From positions 1-5,160 of the forward strand of contig JASIGD010000456.1 in NCBI GenBank assembly GCA_030045295.1: a stretch of DNA of 5,160 bases. The letters are read 5' to 3'. Origin of the DNA: Streptosporangiaceae bacterium (GTDB lineage: Bacteria > Actinomycetota > Actinomycetes > Streptosporangiales > Streptosporangiaceae). Position numbers and translations under genes: made by a program. Shown piece by piece: positions 1-3,548 of this stretch; position 1 is the stretch's first letter, and every line of letters starts with the position of its first letter. The notes beneath the pieces were generated by a model. The model was not told the origin of the DNA, did not search any database, and was given only the letters and a program-made list of their open reading frames with translations.

Positions 1-129
1 GCGGGTGGCCAGATCGCGCGGGCTGGGTACGGCGGGTCCGGGCGGGGCCGGGTTCGGGGGGCTCCCCGCGGGTCCTTCGGGGCCGGGCGGCACCCCGGAA
101 CCCTTGCGGCCCGTCATCTGCTCGGTCAT
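1..129 (-). CDS. ilvB: Acetolactate synthase large subunit, N-terminus (partial, runs off left edge)
   Basis: Only the first 43 codons are present, so the call rests on context and a short N-terminal match. The peptide begins MTEQMTGRKG, close to the MTEQATG start I recall for Streptomyces IlvB. It continues as a Pro/Gly/Ala-rich stretch (residues about 11-37) and ends at PRDLATR, before the thiamine-diphosphate domain. Proline-rich N-terminal tails are usual in actinobacterial IlvB. The ATG at 129-127 is preceded by GGGAG (141-137) at a 7-nt spacing. Upstream lies a leader with an Ile-Leu-Val-Leu coding peptide and an intrinsic terminator, the arrangement expected for branched-chain amino acid attenuation and the main support for ilvB. 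IlvB with IlvN condenses pyruvate (or pyruvate plus 2-oxobutyrate) to acetohydroxy acids, the first committed step to Val, Leu and Ile. No catalytic residue lies within the window. Another branched-chain gene with the same leader type, such as leuA, is the main alternative. Confidence 0.72.
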   Translation of the reverse strand, partial: MTEQMTGRKGSGVPPGPEGPAGSPPNPAPPGPAVPSPRDLATR

Positions 130-136
130 CGGTTAT

Positions 137-141
137 CTCCC
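137..141 (-). promoter_or_regulatory. Ribosome binding site of ilvB
   Basis: GGGAG on the minus strand, 7 nt before the ATG at 129. It fixes the start of the left-edge gene, which is otherwise too short to judge. It lies about 20 nt beyond the terminator T tract, so it is transcribed only when the attenuator is read through. Confidence 0.7.
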
Positions 142-161
142 TGGCGTCGGAGTCAGCGGCA

Positions 162-197
162 TAAAAAATCCCCCCGTGCCTGGCGGCAGTCGAGGGG
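162..197 (-). terminator. Intrinsic terminator (attenuator) ahead of ilvB
   Basis: On the minus strand a stepped hairpin is built from CCCC/GGGG (197-194 with 174-171), CG/CG (192-191 with 176-175) and TGCC/GGCA (188-185 with 180-177). Small bulges separate the steps and the loop is 4 nt. It is followed within three bases by six T (168-163), an unusually clean Rho-independent terminator for such GC-rich DNA. It would end both the short ilvB leader RNA and readthrough from the c-di-GMP gene, whose stop lies about 110 nt upstream. Confidence 0.75.
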
Positions 198-198
198 A

Positions 199-235
199 GC
201 GCGCAGTGAGCTGGCTTGGTCAGCTGCCTGCGCGC
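199..235 (-). other. Leader hairpin overlapping the end of the leader peptide
   Basis: GCGCGCAG (235-228) pairs perfectly with CTGCGCGC (206-199). Inside, after a 2x2 mismatch, AGCTG (225-221) pairs with CAGCT (213-209) around a 7-nt loop, giving 13 base pairs. The outer 5' arm lies in the Trp-Arg-Ala codons of the leader peptide and the leader stop codon (222-220) sits at the inner stem. A ribosome stalled at, or finishing, the leader peptide would therefore change whether it folds. It abuts the terminator hairpin with one base between them. Confidence 0.65.
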
Positions 236-267
236 CAGCCAAGTACGAGAATCTGTGGGTGCTGCAC
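220..267 (-). CDS. ilvB leader peptide (15 residues)
   Basis: A short ORF reads GTG-CAG-CAC-CCA-CAG-ATT-CTC and then GTA-CTT-GGC-TGG-CGC-GCA-GGC-AGC-TGA, giving MQHPQILVLGWRAGS. Four branched-chain codons (Ile-Leu-Val-Leu, 252-241) stand together in a 15-codon peptide that ends 91 nt before the ilvB start, and two hairpins follow. This resembles the ILVLG-containing leader peptides reported for actinobacterial ilvB (I recall one of the form MRTRILVLG...). ATT, GTA and CTT are uncommon in such GC-rich DNA; the run may be chosen for slow or specific decoding. The GTG at 267 is favoured because AAGGTGAT (279-272) can act as its Shine-Dalgarno, or because the predicted transcript starts about there. 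An in-frame GTG at 276 would add three residues. The peptide acts by being translated and probably has no function of its own. Confidence 0.65.
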   Translation of the reverse strand: MQHPQILVLGWRAGS

Positions 268-274
268 GCGTATC

Positions 275-305
275 ACCTTACTGCGGTTGGGAATCGGAAC
301 GTCAA
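275..305 (-). promoter_or_regulatory. Candidate promoter of the ilvB leader
   Basis: On the minus strand TTGACG (305-300) and TAAGGT (280-275) are separated by 19 nt, a slightly long but acceptable sigma-70-type (HrdB/SigA) promoter with a TANNNT -10 box. It starts five bases after the stop codon of the c-di-GMP gene. The predicted start, 7-8 bases past the -10 box, falls at about 268-267, on the GTG of the leader peptide, which would make that peptide leaderless. The TAAGGT overlaps a Shine-Dalgarno-like AAGGTGAT; if that is its real role, the promoter lies further upstream. Confidence 0.5.
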
Positions 306-309
306 TCGG

Positions 310-3087
310 TCACGCAATTGTCTCACATTCCGAGACGGGCCGCTCACCTGGCTCGTCGGCGACGGCGCTGATCAGTGCCTTCTTGATCAGCGCCTCGACC
401 CCGGCGGCGACCATCGGCCGGGCGAGGAGGAATCCCTGGCCGTACCCGCAGCGCATCTCGCGCAACGCGGTGAGCTGGCGGGGCTGCTCGATGCCCTCCG
501 CGATGACCTGCAGGCCGAGGTCGCGGCCCAGCTGCACCACGGTCCTGGTGAGCAGCGTGAGCCGATCGTCCTGGCCGAGGCCGGCCACGAACGAGGGGTC
601 GACCTTGATGACGTCCAGCGGAAGCTGCCGCAGGCAGGCCAGGGAGGCGTGACCGGCGCCGAAATCGTCGATGGCCAGCCGCACACCCAGCGAGCGCAGG
701 TCAGCGAGCTGGCTGGCGACCAGCCCGTCCTGCTCGAGGAGCACCCGCTCGCTCACCTCGAGCGTGAGCGCCGCGGCCGGCAGGCCGGTGTCGGCGAGGA
801 CCGTCGCCACGTGGGCGGTGAACGCGGGCGCGGTGATCTGCCGGGCCGACAGGTTAACCGACACCCCGACGTCGCGGCCGTCGCGCCGCCAGGCGGCGCC
901 CTGGGCGCAGGCCTCGCGCAGCACCCACTCGCCCAGCGGCACGATCAGGCCCGAGTCCTCGGCGGCGACGAGGAAATCGCGGGTAGCGACGACCTGGTCC
1001 CCGCGCCACCAGCGGGCCAGCGCTTCGGCCCCGGTGACCTGGGCGGTGGCCAGATCGACGATCGGCTGGTAGTGCAGGGTGAGCTCGCCGTTGCTGATGG
1101 CCCGCTGCAGATCGGTAACCATCTCGACCTTGCGCACCGCGTCCGCCTGCATGTGCGCGGCGTAGACCTCCACGCGGTCGCCGCCGGCTTCCTTCGCCCG
1201 GGACATGGCCACGTCCGCGTTGCGAAGCACGAGACCGGGCGGGTTGCCGGGGCTCGCCGTATCCCGGGGGGACCCTGCCGCCTCCGCGGCCTCGCGGTCT
1301 TCCGGGATTCCCGGGTTGTCCCGGGTTCCGGGATTTTCCGCGGCTCCGGGGTCTTCCTGGGCTGCGGAGTCGGCCAGCGCGACGCCGACGCTCGCGGTGA
1401 GCGCGATCTGCTGGCCGGCGACCTGGAACGGTTCCCCGGCGACCGCGACCGCCAGCCGCTCGGCGATCTCGGCCACCTCTTGGACCCCGCCGGCGTTCTC
1501 GACCAGGACGGCGAACTCGTCGCTGCCCCAGCGCGCGACGGTGTCGTGGACGGGGACGATCGCGCGCAGGCGCCTGGCCGCCTGCGCGAGCACCAGGTCG
1601 CCGGCGCCGTGCCCGACAGAGTCGTTGACCGCGGTGAAACGGTCCAGGTCGAGGAAGATGACGCCGGTCCGGCTGGCCGCGCCGGCGTCGGCGAGCACGT
1701 CTTTGGCCCGCTCCTCGACGTAGGCCCGGTTGGGCAGGCCGGTCAGCCCGTCGTGGAAGGTCAGGTGCGCGACCTGCTGGCGGAGCGCCACCTGGTCGCT
1801 GACGTCGCGGGCGGTGACGAGCATCTGGTCGGGTGCGCCGGGGACCAGGTAGCGCATCACGGTGGACTCGACGTGCCGCCACGTCCCGTCGGCCGCGCGC
1901 ACGCGGGCCGGGAACCGGCCCCGGCTCGCGGGTTCTTCGGTTCCCGCGGGTGCGGCCTGACCGGCCGGGGCCTGGCCGCTGAGCGCGAGCCGCGCCGCGG
2001 TCAGCGCGGCGGCGCGATCCTCGGGATGTACGTAATCCAGTAGCCGTCGGCCCGACAGGTCGGCGGGCGCGTAGCCGTAGTCACTGACGGCCGGGCTGGC
2101 GTAGCTGATGACGCCGTCGAAGTCGCAGATCAGCACCAGGTCGCTGGTCCGGCTGGCCAGCTCGCGCAGGCTCTGGCTGGACTCCTGCCAGGTCCGCACG
2201 ACCGCTGCGTTCTCCCGGACCAGCATGAAGACCCGCACGGCCAGCACCAGCACGCCCGCGCCGCCCGCCACGATCAGGGCGATCCCGGACGTGGGGGCGC
2301 CGGCCAGGCCCGCGCCGATGACGACCAGCGTGGCCGCGACCGCGGTCAGCGCCGCGGTGGTGGTGGCGGCGGCCGAACTCGAGGTCCGGCGGGTCCAGCG
2401 CCGCCGTCGGGTCCCGGCCGTCCACCAGGGAGCGACGCCGAGCAGCACCGCCGCGACCACGGTCATCAACTGGGCCGCGACGCCGGCATGCCCGCCCAGC
2501 ACCCGCTGGCCCACCGCCAGGGCGTCGCCGACCGCGGCGGCGAGCAGGGACAGGTAGGGCAGCATGACCCGGCGCCACGCGGTCGCGACCATGGGCAGCA
2601 GCGCGCCGAGCACGGCCAGGTCCACGAGTGGATGGATGAGCGCGAGCAGGAACGTACCCGGCCGCTCACCGGACCGGTGGTACTCCGCGCTGAACAGCGT
2701 GACCCAGCCGATCACGAGCAAGGCGACCGCCATGACGTAGCCGTCCGCGAGGCCGGGCAGGACAGACCGGGCCGCGCTCTCGGCCGGGTCCTGGCCGTCG
2801 CTGCCCGGGGTTCCGCCTTCCCTGTCCGCCGTGCTGAGCGTCGCGATTCCGACCGCCGCGACGGCCACCGCCAGCAGCGGCGGCAGATCGGCCAGTGACA
2901 ATCCGGAGGCCGGACTCGTCGTCCCGAACAGTTGCTGGACGACCAGCCCGACGCAGTACAGCCCGGCGGCAACGGCGAGCCAGCGGTAACCCCGCGCGCA
3001 GGCGCTGTCGTGCCGGCGGGCGCCGAGCCAGAGGCTCACCGCCGCCGCGAACCACGCCAGCATGCCGAGCACGCTCATGCTCGGCAC
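310..3087 (-). CDS. Membrane-anchored PAS-GGDEF-EAL cyclic-di-GMP turnover protein
   Basis: Complete gene, about 925 residues from the GTG at 3087. The in-frame ATG at 3078 has GGGG 8 nt upstream and is an equally good start; an in-frame TAA near 3142 excludes anything much longer. Residues 1-295 hold about nine hydrophobic segments (roughly 4-22, 35-53, 65-85, 115-133, 145-168, 172-195, 203-224, 241-263, 267-290). Basic loops, such as RRRRW at 227-231, fit an outside N-terminus and a cytoplasmic C-terminus. A PAS domain follows (about 305-430), then GGDEF (about 440-645; DGLTGLPNR at 446-454, signature GSDEF at 521-525) and EAL (about 655-905). The EAL domain keeps E688 of EAL, N745, E777, D807-D808, K828 and E864, so c-di-GMP phosphodiesterase activity is likely. 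The GGDEF site is atypical: Ser replaces the second Gly, Thr485 replaces the usual Lys of FKxxND, and the RxxD inhibitory site reads PVHD. Low-complexity inserts lie in PAS (about 371-391) and GGDEF (about 573-618). Streptomyces has similar multi-TM PAS-GGDEF-EAL proteins that influence development. The ligand of the membrane part is unknown. Confidence 0.93.
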   Translation of the reverse strand: MPSMSVLGMLAWFAAAVSLWLGARRHDSACARGYRWLAVAAGLYCVGLVVQQLFGTTSPASGLSLADLPPLLAVAVAAVGIATLSTADREGGTPGSDGQDPAESAARSVLPGLADGYVMAVALLVIGWVTLFSAEYHRSGERPGTFLLALIHPLVDLAVLGALLPMVATAWRRVMLPYLSLLAAAVGDALAVGQRVLGGHAGVAAQLMTVVAAVLLGVAPWWTAGTRRRRWTRRTSSSAAATTTAALTAVAATLVVIGAGLAGAPTSGIALIVAGGAGVLVLAVRVFMLVRENAAVVRTWQESSQSLRELASRTSDLVLICDFDGVISYASPAVSDYGYAPADLSGRRLLDYVHPEDRAAALTAARLALSGQAPAGQAAPAGTEEPASRGRFPARVRAADGTWRHVESTVMRYLVPGAPDQMLVTARDVSDQVALRQQVAHLTFHDGLTGLPNRAYVEERAKDVLADAGAASRTGVIFLDLDRFTAVNDSVGHGAGDLVLAQAARRLRAIVPVHDTVARWGSDEFAVLVENAGGVQEVAEIAERLAVAVAGEPFQVAGQQIALTASVGVALADSAAQEDPGAAENPGTRDNPGIPEDREAAEAAGSPRDTASPGNPPGLVLRNADVAMSRAKEAGGDRVEVYAAHMQADAVRKVEMVTDLQRAISNGELTLHYQPIVDLATAQVTGAEALARWWRGDQVVATRDFLVAAEDSGLIVPLGEWVLREACAQGAAWRRDGRDVGVSVNLSARQITAPAFTAHVATVLADTGLPAAALTLEVSERVLLEQDGLVASQLADLRSLGVRLAIDDFGAGHASLACLRQLPLDVIKVDPSFVAGLGQDDRLTLLTRTVVQLGRDLGLQVIAEGIEQPRQLTALREMRCGYGQGFLLARPMVAAGVEALIKKALISAVADEPGERPVSECETIA
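1300..1335. repeat. Short CCGGG-type repeats inside the GGDEF coding region
   Basis: TTCCGGGATT occurs at 1300-1309 and again at 1326-1335; between them TCCCGGGTT occurs at 1309-1317 and 1319-1327. The cluster encodes part of an Asn/Asp-Pro-Gly-rich insert in the GGDEF domain of the minus-strand gene (residues about 585-596). The reading frame is kept. It may be a local slippage or duplication product in a tolerant surface loop. Confidence 0.6.
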
Positions 3088-3184
3088 CCCACGAGGATCC
3101 GCCGCACCCTGGCTCCCTTCGCTTCCGCCCTGCCGTCCTTACAAGCTCAACGCACGCCCAGGCCAGGGACATAGCTTCGTCACG

Positions 3185-3212
3185 TTTTTCGTTACCGCGT
3201 CGTAACGAAAAA
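3185..3212. promoter_or_regulatory. Perfect 11-bp inverted repeat, candidate operator
   Basis: TTTTTCGTTAC (3185-3195) and GTAACGAAAAA (3202-3212) are exact reverse complements separated by six bases. The core GTTAC-N6-GTAAC matches the five-base half-sites and 6-bp spacing of GlnR/MtrA-type boxes in actinomycetes (GlnR: gTnAC-N6-GaAAC, one mismatch here), and the symmetry would also suit a dimeric repressor. It lies about 98 bp upstream of the c-di-GMP start, with no gene end nearby, so an operator is more likely than a terminator. The regulator is not identified. Confidence 0.5.
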
Positions 3213-3441
3213 GTCGCCGTAATCGCGCTGTCCAACGCCGGCGACACCGGTATCCCAGCCCCGAAGAGACGGCCCCGCAACCGGTCTGGCGTTTACTCTA
3301 CGTACCTGAGATCACACTTCGGTTGAGGAAGGGCGTATAGCGGGAGACAAACTCCCCGAGCGGCGCCAGACCCCGCGCGTTTTGCCGTCGTTCATCGGCC
3401 GCGGCTTGGGCCGGGCCTCACGTTGCGGCCGGGATCAAGCG

Positions 3442-3479
3442 GCGCGCCGGCCGCGCTGGCCGCTGTCGGCCTGGCGCGC
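3442..3479. repeat. GC-rich inverted repeat upstream of the carboxylase gene
   Basis: GCGCGCC-GGCCG (3442-3453) pairs with CGGCC-T-GGCGCGC (3467-3479): 12 base pairs, one bulged T, 13-nt loop. No T tract follows in either direction, and no gene ends nearby. It lies upstream of the predicted carboxylase transcription start, so it would be in the mRNA only if an earlier promoter is used. Hairpins of this strength occur by chance in DNA this GC-rich. Confidence 0.4.
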
Positions 3480-3492
3480 GGCGGCCTCGGCG

Positions 3493-3521
3493 TGGCGTGG
3501 TGACCCAGCTGAATCTAGACT
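3493..3521 (+). promoter_or_regulatory. Candidate promoter of the carboxylase gene
   Basis: TAGACT (3516-3521) is a good actinobacterial -10 box (TANNNT). The -35 position 17 bp upstream holds TGGCGT (3493-3498), a weak match to TTGACN. The predicted start near 3528 would leave a leader of about 20 nt containing the GGAGG ribosome binding site. It is supported mainly by the -10 box and the spacing to the gene. Confidence 0.4.
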
Positions 3522-3538
3522 CCTGCGCAGCAGACCAT

Positions 3539-3543
3539 GGAGG
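3539..3543 (+). promoter_or_regulatory. Ribosome binding site that sets the carboxylase start
   Basis: GGAGG lies 5 nt before the GTG at 3549. It overlaps the in-frame ATG at 3537, which has no Shine-Dalgarno of its own. This favours GTG 3549, giving an N-terminus of (M)[10 protein letters not shown] as in Streptomyces homologues, over ATG 3537, which would add MEAI. Confidence 0.75.
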
Positions 3544-3548
3544 CTATC

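Larger units (their letters stand above)
130..280 (-). ncRNA. Branched-chain amino acid attenuator leader of ilvB
   Basis: The stretch between the c-di-GMP gene and ilvB reads on the minus strand as a transcription attenuator. In order it has a short ORF with Ile-Leu-Val-Leu codons (252-241), a strong hairpin overlapping the end of that ORF (235-199), a terminator hairpin with a T tract (197-163), and the ilvB ribosome binding site (141-137). Inference: when Ile/Leu/Val tRNAs are charged the ribosome reads to the stop codon and the terminator forms; stalling on the Ile-Leu-Val-Leu run alters folding and allows readthrough. One possible competing pairing is CTGGC/GGCAG (238-234, 228-224) with CTGCC/GCCAG (189-185, 184-180), separated by a 5-nt bulge. 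It excludes both other hairpins, but I cannot show it is the real antiterminator. Leaders with an ILVLG-containing peptide are known for actinobacterial ilvB. Confidence 0.68.
3088..3548. other. Divergent intergenic region between the c-di-GMP gene and the carboxylase gene
   Basis: 461 bp separate the two start codons. The middle (about 3165-3225) is AT-richer than its surroundings and carries a perfect inverted repeat (3185-3212). A small hairpin GGGAG-N5-CTCCC lies at 3342-3356 and a long GC hairpin at 3442-3479. The rightward promoter and RBS are close to the carboxylase start. For the leftward gene the clearest -10-like hexamer is TAGAGT (3300-3295, minus), but it lacks a convincing -35. 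If used it would give a leader of about 200 nt containing the inverted repeat. Possible short ORFs here lack RBSs and protein character, and I recognise no riboswitch or RNA gene. Confidence 0.6.

Noticed and set aside
130..309. A c-di-GMP riboswitch or other known riboswitch class in the ilvB leader
   Set aside because: I could not find a conserved aptamer core; the coding peptide with Ile-Leu-Val-Leu and the following hairpins explain the region better.
5..652. 215-codon plus-strand open frame across the left edge
   Set aside because: It lies antisense to ilvB, the leader and the EAL gene; composition is typical of noncoding GC-rich frames.
259..2043. 594-codon open frame on the plus strand opposite the c-di-GMP gene
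   Set aside because: It is the antisense shadow of the GGDEF-EAL coding region: low-complexity Gly/Arg/Asp/Val composition, no domain, no ribosome binding site.
3185..3212. The palindrome as an intrinsic terminator
   Set aside because: Both flanking genes begin, rather than end, at this region; an operator fits better, although a leader-RNA terminator cannot be excluded.
2895..3326. Plus-strand open frame spanning the c-di-GMP start and the intergenic region
   Set aside because: No RBS, Arg/Pro-rich without protein character, and largely antisense to the N-terminus of the membrane protein.
3088..3548. A known riboswitch (ydaO, cobalamin, THF) or tRNA in the divergent region
   Set aside because: No conserved core motif or cloverleaf could be recognised.
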